The notes: a model not told the origin generated them from the letters alone. Positions 1-9,023 are shown, numbered from the stretch's first letter. The stretch: DNA of 27,919 nt from a bacterium (GCA_024278215.1 JAJRTR010000086.1:1-27919), one strand, 5' to 3'. Translations and numbers: made by a program.

Positions 1-13
1 ACATCTGAAATTT

Positions 14-88
14 CTGGAATGCAACGACTGTGTCGTTGCAACTGTGAAGAAGTCGCATTTCGCAAAAACTGACGTTTTTGCATTCCAG
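14..88. repeat. BIME-like pair of inverted REP hairpins
   Basis: The stretch is bounded by CTGGAATGC (14-22) and its inverted copy GCATTCCAG (80-88). Inside are two perfect 8-bp hairpins: GCAACGAC-TGT-GTCGTTGC (21-39) and GCAAAAAC-TGAC-GTTTTTGC (62-81). Each hairpin is preceded on its outer side by the same CTGGAAT head, in opposite orientation. This head-plus-hairpin pair is the architecture of bacterial interspersed mosaic elements (paired REPs). A 27-bp identical copy of the left unit (13-39) recurs at 9152-9178. That the RAYT transposase in this window mobilises it is inference. Confidence 0.6.
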
Positions 89-127
89 GATTTTCTGATA
101 GTGCCGTTAAACTCAAAATCCGCGGGT

Positions 128-153
128 TGTCATTCTGAGCGAAGCGAAGAATC
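128..153. repeat. Dispersed intergenic repeat motif (fragment)
   Basis: The motif TCATTCTGAGCGAAGCGAAG followed by AATC lies here. I recall this motif as a frequent dispersed intergenic repeat in many environmental bacterial genomes. It occurs once in this window, so its repeat status rests on recollection, not on a second copy here. Confidence 0.35.
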
Positions 154-235
154 GTCAGGTGTTTAACGCATTATTTTCAATGTCCCCCGTGAACAGTTAC
201 GTTTCCTTTTTATCCGTTGAACGGAAACACGCCTT

Positions 236-781
236 TTAACGATGTTCCTCTTCCAGCATCTCTTTTAATTTTTTTAAAGCGCTGTGCATACGACCGAGCG
301 CGGTATTGAGAGGGCAATCGAGAATGTCGGCGATGTCCTTGAAAGGAAGACCGGCATATTCCCTGAGAATCACCACGTCGCGCTGCCCGGGCGGTAGTTC
401 GAGAATGAGACGGCGTATCGTGCGTGCCTGTTCGTCGATCCGGTACTCCTCTTCAGGGCCCCTGACGGTCTCGAAGGATTGTTCCGCGTCGCGGGTACGC
501 TCAGCGCGGGTTTTCACGCGCCGCAGGGCGTCCATGAGTGCATTGTCCGCGATCTTGAACATCCAGCTGGAGAACTTGCGGGAAGTGTCGAACCTCCGCG
601 CGCCGTTCATTATTTTGATGAATACCTCCTGGAGCACTTCCTCGGCGGTCTCACTGCCGACGCCCGGCCTCATGGCAATAAACCTGTAGAGCGGCCCGCG
701 GTATCTTTCGTACAGTTCGTCGAAAGCTTCCGCGTTTCCACTCGTGAACAGTTCCATAAGTTCTTCGTCGGTCCTGCCCAA
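236..781 (-). CDS. ECF-type RNA polymerase sigma factor
   Basis: A 181-residue sigma-70 family factor of the extracytoplasmic-function type, with only regions 2 and 4. Region 2 spans about residues 20-88 (AEEVLQEVFIKI; FSSWMFKIADNALMDALRR). Region 4 spans about 122-175 (LPPGQRDVVILREYAGLPF, then a helix-turn-helix DIADILDCPLNTALGRMHSA). Length is normal for the group. The start is a TTG at 781, with a weak GGAAAAG 9 nt upstream; no better start is visible. It would direct core RNA polymerase to a stress or envelope regulon, but no anti-sigma gene is adjacent (left side is repeats, right side a divergent CNNM gene), so the signal is unknown. The cytoplasmic role and family are confident; the regulon is not inferable. 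Confidence 0.9.
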   Translation of the reverse strand: MGRTDEELMELFTSGNAEAFDELYERYRGPLYRFIAMRPGVGSETAEEVLQEVFIKIMNGARRFDTSRKFSSWMFKIADNALMDALRRVKTRAERTRDAEQSFETVRGPEEEYRIDEQARTIRRLILELPPGQRDVVILREYAGLPFKDIADILDCPLNTALGRMHSALKKLKEMLEEEHR

Positions 782-1074
782 GCTTGTCTTTTCCGTTCTA
801 TCAGTATCTACGCGCCGGGTGTGCGAAATATTTGATTAATATCACAAATTTTTCGACCATGCCGTCGTCACTGCAATATTGTATTAGAAAACAGTAAAAA
901 TCGGGAGACAGGCTTCGTTTTTTATGCGAATCCGGTCTCATCCGGTTTGCCGACGACCGGACAAAAATCTTTTCACTTTCCAAAATAAGCGCGATCTGAT
1001 GGAATATAATATGTATGGTGGAATATACAATTAACGGCGGTGAGGAGTTTATTTACAGTTCAAACTGAATCAAG
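782..1074. other. Divergent intergenic spacer
   Basis: The 293-bp gap separates the divergent ECF sigma gene and the CNNM gene. It holds a TATAAT at 1005-1010, listed separately, and small CCGGT/ACCGG dyads around 928-960. I see no gene or RNA. Confidence 0.5.
1005..1010 (+). promoter_or_regulatory. Possible -10 box for the CNNM gene
   Basis: A perfect TATAAT lies 65 bp before the GTG start of the CNNM gene. No recognisable -35 hexamer sits 16-18 bp upstream, so this is a tentative or activator-dependent promoter. Confidence 0.3.
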
Positions 1075-2454
1075 GTGGAACCATATCTAATATCAGGATT
1101 CTTACTGCTGCTGCTTCTTTTTGTCGGAAGCGCAGTCTTTTCCGCGACGGAAACGTCTCTTATTTCGCTGAGCCGGAGTCGCCTGCGCCTGTTGCAGGAG
1201 GAGCATCCGCGCATGGCGAAGTATTTCGAAGCATGGATAGAAAACCCCAACCGCCTGCTCACCACAATGCTCATCGGCATCAATGTGCTGAATATTACAT
1301 CGGCGATCGTCGCCGAAAACCTCATTTAGTATTTTGTTAAAGAATGGAAGTTGCCCGAATGGTCGGGAACGGTGATAAGCATCGGGTTTGTCTCGGTATT
1401 CGTGCTGATATTCTGTGAGTTCATCCCGAAGATCGTGGCATATCACAATGCGCCCGAATACGCAACGAAACTGATCAGGCCGCTGCTGATTTCCGACAGG
1501 ATACTATCGCCGCTGGGCAACACGCTGCTCTGGGTGGGAAACGCGATAATAAAGATGTTCGGCGGCAAGGGCGGCATACCGCAGAGTTCATATGTTTCAG
1601 AAGCTGAGATCATACACATGGTCGACCGCGGCGAGCGGCAGGGTGTACTGGAAAAAGATGAAAGCGATATGATCCGCAGCATATTCGAGTTCGGAGAGAC
1701 GCAGGTGAAAGAAGTGATGGTGCCGCGCCCCGACATGCACTGTGCCTCCGCGGATTCCACCGTAATCGAAATAGCGAGATTCATCGACGAGGTCAATCAC
1801 TCGCGAATCCCCGTTTTCGACGGCAACGAAGATAATATTGTCGGCATCATAAACTCGAACGCCATACTGAAAGCCCTGCGCGAAGGACGCGACAATGAAA
1901 ACATCAGGCCGATTCTGCGTGAGGCGTACTTTGTCCCGGAATCGAAAATGGTGGACGACCTGCTGCACGAATTTCAGTCGATGCGCGCACACATAGCGAT
2001 AGTGATCGACGAATACGGCAGCACGGCCGGCCTCGTGACGATCGAGGATGTAATCGAGGAGATCGTGGGCGAAATACGCGACGAATACGACACTGAAGAA
2101 CCGCTCTACCGCTGGACTTCCGGGGACACTGTCCGTGTGAACGCCCGCATGGATGTAACCGAACTCAACGAAATACTCGACATAAAATTGCCTGATGAAG
2201 AAGGCTACGAATCGCTGGGCGGACTCATTATGAGCCAGCTTGGCCGGCTGCCCCGCCAGGGTGACGCCCTTACTATCGACGATATAGAACTTGTCGTCGA
2301 AAAGATGGCCGGTCGCCGCATAATAAACGTACTGATCCGCATCCCGACGAAGCGCCGCGAGCATGAGCCCGAACACGAACCTGATGCCGACAGCGGGAAT
2401 AAAAACGGCTCCGGCGGCACGCGCAGCCAGGAAAACATGGAAGATAATTTATGA
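1075..2454 (+). pseudogene. CNNM/HlyC-CorC family membrane protein, broken by in-frame TAG
   Basis: The two reading frames 1075-1329 and 1351-2454 are in the same phase and are separated only by a TAG at 1327-1329. Conceptual translation across it gives a ~459-residue CNNM-family protein. It has an N-terminal membrane domain (LLLLLFVGSAVFSATETSLIS; ENPNRLLTTMLIGINVLNI; FCEFIPK), then a CBS pair (EVMVPRPDMHC; HSRIPVFDGNEDNIVGIIN; HIAIVIDEYGSTAGLVTIED), then a CorC_HlyC domain (about 2110-2350). The family is linked to Mg2+/Co2+ handling at the inner membrane. The stop falls in the membrane domain, so neither fragment should work alone. The GTG at 1075 is chosen because an in-frame TGA lies at 1066. 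The TTG at 1351 could restart translation but lacks a good ribosome site. Nonsense mutation, sequencing error and readthrough are all possible. The 3' end overlaps the permease gene as ATGA. Confidence 0.85.
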
Positions 2455-3827
2455 CACCGACCGCCATAGGAATTCTGCTTTTCTGCGTCTTTTTCGTTTT
2501 CGCCGCGCTGATGTACACCGGCAGGATGCCCGCGCTTATCGCCCTGCCGCTCATGGCCGCGGCGCTGTATGTTGTGGGCGGCGTTTTCTACCACGAGGTT
2601 TCATTCACATATCCCGGCTCGAACGCGGTGGTTTTTCTCAAGGATTTCGTGCGCGTGGTAATCGAGGAGGGAATGCCGCGGCTCCTGAAATATGTCATCA
2701 CTGTGCTGCTGGGAGCAGTACTGGCGGAGCTGCTGAAAGCAAGCGGCGTGTCGAGAACAATCATCCGGTGGGCGTCGGAACTCGGCGGGGACAACAAAGT
2801 TGTGATGTGCCTGCTGCTGACCGGTGCGACGGCGCTGCTGTTCACATCGCTGGCGGGCCTCGGCGGCGTGATCATGGTAGCGACCATCGTGCTGCCGGTG
2901 CTGTTGAGCCTGGGAATCAGCGCGCCGGTCGCCGGCTCGATCTTCCTGCTGGGCATGAGCCTGGGCGGCGCGTTCAACCCTGTAAACTGGGCACTGTTCA
3001 TAAATGTGCTCAAGGCCGGCGGCATGGAAGAGTCAGTCGCTTATGAAAAACTCCTGTCCTTTGTAGTTCCCTTCGCGGGTATATTCCTTGTCGTAATCGT
3101 TGCGTTCATATTGCTGAACGCGCGGAAAGCGGCGTCGGCGTTCTGGGCCGTGCAGCGCAAGAGCGCGGCGGGAGACGCTCCTGCCGCGGGCGGGCTCGCC
3201 CTGCTGTCGCCCGTAGTACCTATTTTCCTTATTCTAAGCTTCAACATCGCCGACATGCTCACGAAAAAAGACATATATGATTTTCCGATAAACACGGCGC
3301 TTCTCATAGGTGTCATCTACTGCCTCATCACCACTGGCCGCGGCCCCAACGGCAGGTTTCAGAGAATGGCGAAGGCAATATTCGACGCGATAAGCGCGTC
3401 CGCGCCGGTCATCGCCCTCATAATCGGCATCGGCATGACAATCCGCGTCGTGTGGGACCCCGCTGTGAGCACATACATGGAGCCCGTGCTGAAACAGATA
3501 ATCCCCGGTTCGCCAATATTATATGTAATAGTTTTCACGGCGCTGGCGCCGCTCGCGCTCTATCGCGGGCCGTTCAACGTATGGGGTATGGGCATCGCGG
3601 TGGGCTCGATAATCATTTCCACAGGAGTGCTGCCGCCGGTGGCCGTCATGGGAATGCTTTATTCCGTCGGAATGATACAGGGAGTAAGCGACCCGACGAA
3701 CACGCACAACGCGTGGATCGCCGGTTTCCTTGGCGAAGATGTTAATGTTTTCACACGAAAAACACTTCCTTATACATGGCTGCTGGCCGCGGCCGGCCTC
3801 ATTCTCGCGGCTTTCAAATTTTTCTGA
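2451..3827 (+). CDS. Multi-span inner-membrane permease (ion-transporter-superfamily-like)
   Basis: A 458-residue, very hydrophobic protein with roughly 10-12 predicted membrane segments. Glycine-rich re-entrant-like stretches (LLFTSLAGLGGVIMVATIVLP; FLLGMSLGGAFNPVNWALF) are repeated in style in the C-terminal half (ALAPLALYRGPFNVWGMGIAV; SVGMIQGVSDPTNTHNAWIAG). This duplicated layout resembles the ion-transporter superfamily (GntP, CitMHS, C4-dicarboxylate permeases). The substrate cannot be told; an organic anion is a guess from family resemblance. The start ATG overlaps the CNNM stop (ATGA), so the two are translationally coupled. If the upstream TAG stops ribosomes, expression of this gene would depend on the internal restart. 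Confidence 0.6.
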   Translation: MTPTAIGILLFCVFFVFAALMYTGRMPALIALPLMAAALYVVGGVFYHEVSFTYPGSNAVVFLKDFVRVVIEEGMPRLLKYVITVLLGAVLAELLKASGVSRTIIRWASELGGDNKVVMCLLLTGATALLFTSLAGLGGVIMVATIVLPVLLSLGISAPVAGSIFLLGMSLGGAFNPVNWALFINVLKAGGMEESVAYEKLLSFVVPFAGIFLVVIVAFILLNARKAASAFWAVQRKSAAGDAPAAGGLALLSPVVPIFLILSFNIADMLTKKDIYDFPINTALLIGVIYCLITTGRGPNGRFQRMAKAIFDAISASAPVIALIIGIGMTIRVVWDPAVSTYMEPVLKQIIPGSPILYVIVFTALAPLALYRGPFNVWGMGIAVGSIIISTGVLPPVAVMGMLYSVGMIQGVSDPTNTHNAWIAGFLGEDVNVFTRKTLPYTWLLAAAGLILAAFKFF

Positions 3828-3866
3828 TTATCCTTATACTTTTATCAAATTATTGGAAGAAATCAC

Positions 3867-5384
3867 ATGCCGGAAAATACTGAAGACCTGTTCAACGTAC
3901 CTTTTGTAGACCTCGACTACGACGATCCCGACAGGATATTCACACGTATGCTCGAAGAAATACAGCAGAAGGAGCGCATCAGCCTGCTCGCGCTGACTTT
4001 CCCCGTGGAAGAAGAGAAAAACACCTGCGTAACACTCTCACTGTCCGGCGGAAAAACAAACTGGGAAAGTCGCAGGTTCAACAACCCCGAGTCCGAACCG
4101 GACATTGCGACAATAATCAGCGGAAAGCCCAAGGCGACAAACGATTTCACCGGCACGGGAAACACCGACTGGGAGAGAATCAGGGGCTGGGTCGAAGGCG
4201 CGACATCCGCAATCTGTGTGCCCCTCGTGCATGAGGAAAAGGTCTTCGGCTGCGCCACCGCGATACGCAATAACGGCGCAGAAGCCGCATCAGAAAACGC
4301 TATCGAGCAACTTGCGCTTGCGCTCAAGCCCTATTCGGTTTCTATTTATGTCACCAGGATCATGAGGATGTGGATAAAGAAAATCAGCCACATCAATTCA
4401 CTTATTCATGTCAGCACACTGATAAGTTCCAGCCTCGATCTCGACCAGATACTTGAATATGCGCTGATCACGGCCTCGTCCATATCGAACGCCGAGGCGA
4501 GTTCGCTACTGTTGCTGGATGAAGAATCGCAACGGGCATATTTCAAAGCGGCGATCGGCGCGAGGGCGGATGAACTGAAAAACTATCATCTGGAACCAGG
4601 TGAAGGCGTCGCCGGCTGGGTGGCGCTCCATGGCCGGCCTCTCAATGTTCCCGATGTCACGGTCGAGCCAAGGTTCAGCAGCAGGATCGCGGATGCTGTG
4701 GATTTTCCCGTGCGCAACATGCTCTGTGTGCCACTGAAGGTGAAGAAAAAAACACTCGGCGCGCTCGAAGTTCTGAACAAAAAAGACGATGCCGCCGGCT
4801 TCGACTGGATGGACATGACATCGCTGATCGCAATCGCCAATCAGGCGGCGGTCTCCATCGAAAACTCGCGCCTCTACATGGATGCTATCACCGACCCGCT
4901 CACAGGCGTGTACTCCCGGCGCTTCTACCAGAACCAGTTCCGAAAAGAAGCGGAAAAAGCTAAAAGGAGCGGCACCAACCTTTCACTGCTCGTGTTCGAC
5001 ATCGATAATTTTAAAATATTCAACGACACCTACGGCCACGAGACAGGCGACGTCGTTTTGCAGAAAGTCGCCGGGATAATTAAGAATAACCTCAGGCTGT
5101 CCGATACTGCCGCCCGCTACGGAGGCGAAGAATTTGTCGTGATCCTTCCGGACACCGACCGTGAGGACGCGAAAATGATCGCCGAACGAATACGCGCCCG
5201 CATCGCGGCTGCAACTATTGACAACAGAGATGAAGACATCTTTGTGACAATCAGCGGGGGAGCGGCCACCTATCCTCTGGACACCAACCGCTACGAAAAT
5301 CTTTTCTTCCAGGCCGACCACGCCATGTACGTCGCTAAACAAGCCGGAAAAAACATCATCAAAACCTCCGCCGACTCCGCATGA
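3867..5384 (+). CDS. GAF-domain diguanylate cyclase (GGDEF)
   Basis: A 505-residue soluble signalling protein that would make cyclic di-GMP from two GTP. A degenerate GAF-like domain occupies about residues 20-150. A clear GAF domain spans about 185-335 (SSLLLLDEE, GEGVAGWVA, NMLCVPLKVK, LGALEVLNKK). A GGDEF domain spans about 340-500. The catalytic loop reads GGEEF (419-423), a functional variant. An RLSD I-site (410-413) sits five residues upstream, so product inhibition is expected. There is no membrane segment, so the GAFs presumably sense a cytoplasmic ligand. GGAAG lies 8 nt before the ATG. It stands alone 39 bp after the permease and before a long spacer. No phosphodiesterase (EAL/HD-GYP) is nearby. 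Confidence 0.92.
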   Translation: MPENTEDLFNVPFVDLDYDDPDRIFTRMLEEIQQKERISLLALTFPVEEEKNTCVTLSLSGGKTNWESRRFNNPESEPDIATIISGKPKATNDFTGTGNTDWERIRGWVEGATSAICVPLVHEEKVFGCATAIRNNGAEAASENAIEQLALALKPYSVSIYVTRIMRMWIKKISHINSLIHVSTLISSSLDLDQILEYALITASSISNAEASSLLLLDEESQRAYFKAAIGARADELKNYHLEPGEGVAGWVALHGRPLNVPDVTVEPRFSSRIADAVDFPVRNMLCVPLKVKKKTLGALEVLNKKDDAAGFDWMDMTSLIAIANQAAVSIENSRLYMDAITDPLTGVYSRRFYQNQFRKEAEKAKRSGTNLSLLVFDIDNFKIFNDTYGHETGDVVLQKVAGIIKNNLRLSDTAARYGGEEFVVILPDTDREDAKMIAERIRARIAAATIDNRDEDIFVTISGGAATYPLDTNRYENLFFQADHAMYVAKQAGKNIIKTSADSA

Positions 5385-6074
5385 TGACTCCGCCCTACAC
5401 TCAAAACGTCGATACAAAGTTGATTCGTGTGTAAAAAGTCACGGATGACATTTGTCAACAGACAATAAGCGACAATAGAGAACTCGCAAAGAGCGTTTTT
5501 GTGCATTTCCGCCGACTTTAACAACAACGGCTGTATTGAAAATGATGTAACACTAAAAAACAGCGTTACCAGTCCCTGTTTTTCGCACATTAAAAATGTG
5601 GTTGCTTTTAACTCACTTTTATGTCGCACACCCTCCGGAATTCCACGACTTTACTTCAGATGTCTAAAGTGTTGCAGAATAACTAATTACACACGATGCA
5701 AAGTTGACACGACACCATGTTGTTTCACGATCCTACATACGCAATTCTTATTGATAAACGCTTTATCTCATATAGCTAACGCTTTATTAGTCAAATTTAT
5801 ATTTGCATAAAAATCTTCGGGGCGATAATGTAATAGACAATGTAATAGATAATATGATATGTGCAAGCTGTAAATATTGGAAAAAGGGCTTGTGAAAAAA
5901 ACAAAAAAAAGTTTGTGCATTTTACCACAATCGCTTGACACGCTTGATTGTTTCACATAAAATTCAGCGATTGTTATGCAATCCGGCAGGTGTTCACCTG
6001 TTAACGCTTAAAGTTTTAAAAGATTTTTATGGAGATGTTGAAGACCGGCGCAACCAGCCGGCGCAACTTGGGAA
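5385..6074. other. Long AT-rich intergenic region upstream of nuo
   Basis: This 690-bp stretch has no convincing gene and is visibly more AT-rich than its flanks. It contains a 12-bp tandem duplication (AATGTAATAGAY at 5827-5838 and 5839-5850) and two 10-bp direct repeats AACGCTTTAT at 5757 and 5778. It also contains the nuo promoter (5935-5963), a perfect CAGGTG-TT-CACCTG dyad (5987-6000) and a 10-bp direct repeat CCGGCGCAAC (6045-6054, 6058-6067) just before nuoE. Short open frames here have no family signature and no ribosome site. Confidence 0.55.
5935..5963 (+). promoter_or_regulatory. Sigma-70 promoter of the nuo operon
   Basis: TTGACA (5935-5940), a 17-bp spacer and TAAAAT (5958-5963) form a near-consensus housekeeping promoter. 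The expected transcript start is near 5970, giving a leader of about 105 nt. That leader contains the dyad CAGGTG-TT-CACCTG (5987-6000), placed where a repressor operator or an early mRNA hairpin could act. Confidence 0.75.
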
Positions 6075-6542
6075 ATGGATTTTTCGGCTGAAACAAAAGA
6101 ACGTATCGAGAAGATTAAAAGCAGGTATCCCAGTGTGATGGCTGCTCTGCTTCCGACGCTGCATCTTGCGCAGAAGGAATTCGGTTACATATCCTCCGAG
6201 GTGGAAGAATATGTGGCCGGTTATCTTGATCTGCCTGTGACGCATGTGCACGGCGTTGCGACGTTCTACACGATGTACAATAAAAAGCCGGTCGGCAAGT
6301 ACCACATACAGGTCTGCACAAACATCTCCTGTTCGCTTCTCGGGGCGGACCATCTTTTCGATTACCTTTCAAAAAAGCTCAAAATCGGCGATGGGGAGAC
6401 TACGGAAGACAAGAAGTTCACGCTTTCGAGCGTCGAGTGTCTCGGTTCGTGCGGCACTGCGCCGGTGATGCAGATAAACGATGATTATTACGAAGATTTG
6501 ACTGAAGAGAAAATAGATGAAATTCTGAAAGGCCTCGAATAA
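6075..6542 (+). CDS. nuoE: NADH-quinone oxidoreductase subunit E
   Basis: The 24-kDa subunit of complex I, 155 residues and full length. It has a thioredoxin-like fold carrying the N1a [2Fe-2S] cluster. All four cluster cysteines are visible: C81 and C86 (CTNISC), C122 and C126 (CLGSC). Conserved HGVATFYTMY lies at about 59-68. It works with NuoF in the NADH-oxidising peripheral arm on the cytoplasmic face. The ATG at 6075 has GGGAA directly against it, an unusually short ribosome-site spacing, but no other in-frame start is credible. It is the first gene after the operon promoter and lies 25 bp before nuoF. Confidence 0.95.
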   Translation: MDFSAETKERIEKIKSRYPSVMAALLPTLHLAQKEFGYISSEVEEYVAGYLDLPVTHVHGVATFYTMYNKKPVGKYHIQVCTNISCSLLGADHLFDYLSKKLKIGDGETTEDKKFTLSSVECLGSCGTAPVMQINDDYYEDLTEEKIDEILKGLE

Positions 6543-6567
6543 GTCGCGGAGCGGCTACGAATTTTAT

Positions 6568-7881
6568 ATGAGCGAAGATATAAAAAGACTCACAAGATTC
6601 GTCGACGACGATAACCAGCGCCACATAGACACGGCGATGGGCAACGGCGTTTATGACGGGCTAAAAAAGGCGCTGGAAGAACACCAGCCCAAAGACATTG
6701 TTGATATACTGAAAGCGTCGGGGCTGCGAGGACGCGGCGGTGCGGGATTCCCGACGGGGCTAAAATGGAGTTTCGTGCCGGTAAAAGCCGAAAAGCCCAA
6801 ATATCTCTGTTGCAATGCAGACGAAGGCGAGCCGGGCACGTTCAAAGACCGTCTCATTATGGAGCGCGACCCTCACATGCTGATCGAGGGGATCGTAATC
6901 GCGTGTTACGCTATCGGTATCAGGGACGCATACATTTATATAAGGGGCGAGTTCGTCAAACCGGCGGATATACTGGACGAAGCTATCGACGAAGCCTACG
7001 AGAAGGGTTTTCTGGGCGAAAATATACTTGGCAAGAACTTCGAATGCCACATAACAGTGCATCGCGGAGCGGGCGCTTATGTATGCGGCGAAGAGACGGG
7101 GCTGATCGAATCTCTCGAGGGCAAGCGCGGCCAGCCGCGGCTGAAACCGCCGTTCCCGGCGATCGTGGGTGCTTTCCAGGGGCCGACGGTCGTCAATAAC
7201 GTCGAAACACTCTCGAATGTGCCGTGGATCATTGTCAACGGAGCGGAAAAGTATGCGGAAGTCGGTTCGGAGCGGAATCCCGGCACGAGGATTTTCGGCG
7301 TGAGCGGAATGGTCGAGAAACCCGGCCTCTATGAATTGCCCATGGGCACGACATTACAGGAACTGCTCGATATTGCAGGCGGTGTTAAGGACGGCAAGAA
7401 ACTGAAGGCGATTATACCCGGCGGTTCGTCCGCGCCGGCTATGAGTCCGAAAGAACTCGACACGAAGATGGACTTCGACAGCCTGATGAAGGCGGGAAGC
7501 ATGGCGGGTTCGGGCGGTATGATCGTGCTGGACGAAACAGTATGCCTGGTGCGTGTGACGCGGCGTCTGCTCGAGTTCTACGCGCATGAAAGCTGCGGGC
7601 AGTGCACGCCGTGCCGCGAGGGAGTGCCGTGGATGCTGAGGATTGTCAGAAACATAGAACTCGGCAAGGGCAAGATGAGCGACATAAAACAGATACTAAA
7701 GATTTGCGATAATATAAAGATGAGAACCCTCTGTCCGCTGGGTGACGCGGCCGCGATGCCTACGGAAGGGTTTGTGAAGAAGTTCAAAAGCGAGTTTACG
7801 AAACACATACAGACGGGCGAATGCACGGTGGGCGGCCCGCTCGGCTGCGACAGGCGGCCGAGGAAAATCGACCATCACTGA
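6568..7881 (+). CDS. nuoF: NADH-quinone oxidoreductase subunit F (NADH/FMN binding)
   Basis: The 51-kDa subunit, 437 residues, which oxidises NADH through FMN. The nucleotide-binding motif GRGGAGFPTG is at 55-64 and the FMN/NADH segment NADEGEPGTFKDR at about 83-95. The SLBB region lies at about 245-300. The N3 [4Fe-4S] ligands are C343, C346, C349 (ESCGQCTPCREG) and C389 (TLCPLGD). The protein appears complete and active. Normally nuoG follows; here nuoH begins 21 bp later, so the 75-kDa subunit carrying the remaining N-module clusters must be encoded elsewhere or replaced. Confidence 0.96.
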   Translation: MSEDIKRLTRFVDDDNQRHIDTAMGNGVYDGLKKALEEHQPKDIVDILKASGLRGRGGAGFPTGLKWSFVPVKAEKPKYLCCNADEGEPGTFKDRLIMERDPHMLIEGIVIACYAIGIRDAYIYIRGEFVKPADILDEAIDEAYEKGFLGENILGKNFECHITVHRGAGAYVCGEETGLIESLEGKRGQPRLKPPFPAIVGAFQGPTVVNNVETLSNVPWIIVNGAEKYAEVGSERNPGTRIFGVSGMVEKPGLYELPMGTTLQELLDIAGGVKDGKKLKAIIPGGSSAPAMSPKELDTKMDFDSLMKAGSMAGSGGMIVLDETVCLVRVTRRLLEFYAHESCGQCTPCREGVPWMLRIVRNIELGKGKMSDIKQILKICDNIKMRTLCPLGDAAAMPTEGFVKKFKSEFTKHIQTGECTVGGPLGCDRRPRKIDHH

Positions 7882-7902
7882 GCCGGAGTGTAAAGAAGCT
7901 GA

Positions 7903-8997
7903 ATGCTTGAATCAATTGGTATCGACAACGAAACGCTGATCATGCTGGGGATCACGGCAGTGAAGATAGTTGCCGTGTTCGCGGTGGTCATCACGGGCGT
8001 GGCGTACTACAGTCTGGCCGAGCGCCGGTTCAGCGCGTTTATGCAGGACAGACTCGGCCCCAACAGGTGTGGACCCAAGGGTTTGCTCCAGCCGCTGGCC
8101 GACGGTGCCAAATTCCTCTTTAAAGAAGACATTATTCCTAATCATGTGGACAAGACGCTTTTCCTGCTGGCCCCGATACTGACCATAGTGCCCGCATTCA
8201 TCACATTCGCGGTTGTGCCGTTCGGCACTTCAGTCGAGATTCTCGGTCAGACTGTGCAACTCCAGATAGCGGAAGTGAATGTCGGCGTCCTTTATATACT
8301 GGGCATCGTATCGCTCGGCGTGTATGGTATCGTTATCGCCGGATATTCCTCGAACAATAAGTACACGCTGCTGGGCGGCCTTCGCGGCTCGGCGCAGATG
8401 ATAAGTTACGAACTCTCGATGGGACTGAGCATCATCGGCTTGCTCATGGTCTATGAGTCGCTTTCGCTAAGCAACATGGTAACAATGCAGAGCGGATATA
8501 TATCGTGGTTGCCGTTTATTCCCAAGTGGGGTTGTGTTGTGCAGCCGCTGGGGTTCCTGATATTTCTTGTCGCGGCATTCGCGGAAACCAACAGGGTGCC
8601 TTTCGACCTTCCCGAGGCCGAAGCGGAAATCGTAGCGGGCTACCACCTCGAGTACAGCAGTATGAAGTTCTCGATGTTCTTTATGGCCGAATACTCGAAT
8701 ATGATAACGTCCGCGGCACTGATGACGACGCTGTTCTTCGGCGGCTGGCTGCTGCCGTGGGGGAACGGATACGTAACGGCATTGCCGGCGGTGGCAAGGG
8801 CACTGGTGCAGATAGGCGTGTTCACCGGCAAGGTGTTGCTGTTCAGCTTCCTGTTTATATGGGTCAGGTGGACGCTGCCGCGATTCAGGTATGACCAGTT
8901 GATGGACCTCGGCTGGAAAGTAATGCTCCCGCTGGCGCTGCTGAATATCGTCGGCACGGGCGCGTATTATATGATAAAAATGATGCTTCTGCGCTGA
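7903..8997 (+). CDS. nuoH: NADH-quinone oxidoreductase subunit H
   Basis: The 364-residue membrane subunit that joins the peripheral arm to the membrane arm and forms part of the quinone tunnel. Conserved features include YYSLAERRFSAFMQDRLGPNR (about 27-47), GPKGLLQPLADGAKFLFKED (about 48-67), and the acidic loop ETNRVPFDLPEAEAEIVAGY (about 228-247). About eight membrane segments are visible and the length is slightly above average. It lies 21 bp after nuoF. nuoI, its usual downstream partner, is missing: a 223-bp hairpin-rich spacer follows. Confidence 0.96.
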   Translation: MLESIGIDNETLIMLGITAVKIVAVFAVVITGVAYYSLAERRFSAFMQDRLGPNRCGPKGLLQPLADGAKFLFKEDIIPNHVDKTLFLLAPILTIVPAFITFAVVPFGTSVEILGQTVQLQIAEVNVGVLYILGIVSLGVYGIVIAGYSSNNKYTLLGGLRGSAQMISYELSMGLSIIGLLMVYESLSLSNMVTMQSGYISWLPFIPKWGCVVQPLGFLIFLVAAFAETNRVPFDLPEAEAEIVAGYHLEYSSMKFSMFFMAEYSNMITSAALMTTLFFGGWLLPWGNGYVTALPAVARALVQIGVFTGKVLLFSFLFIWVRWTLPRFRYDQLMDLGWKVMLPLALLNIVGTGAYYMIKMMLLR

Positions 8998-9023
8998 CGC
9001 GGCAGGAGAAATATCACTAGGAG

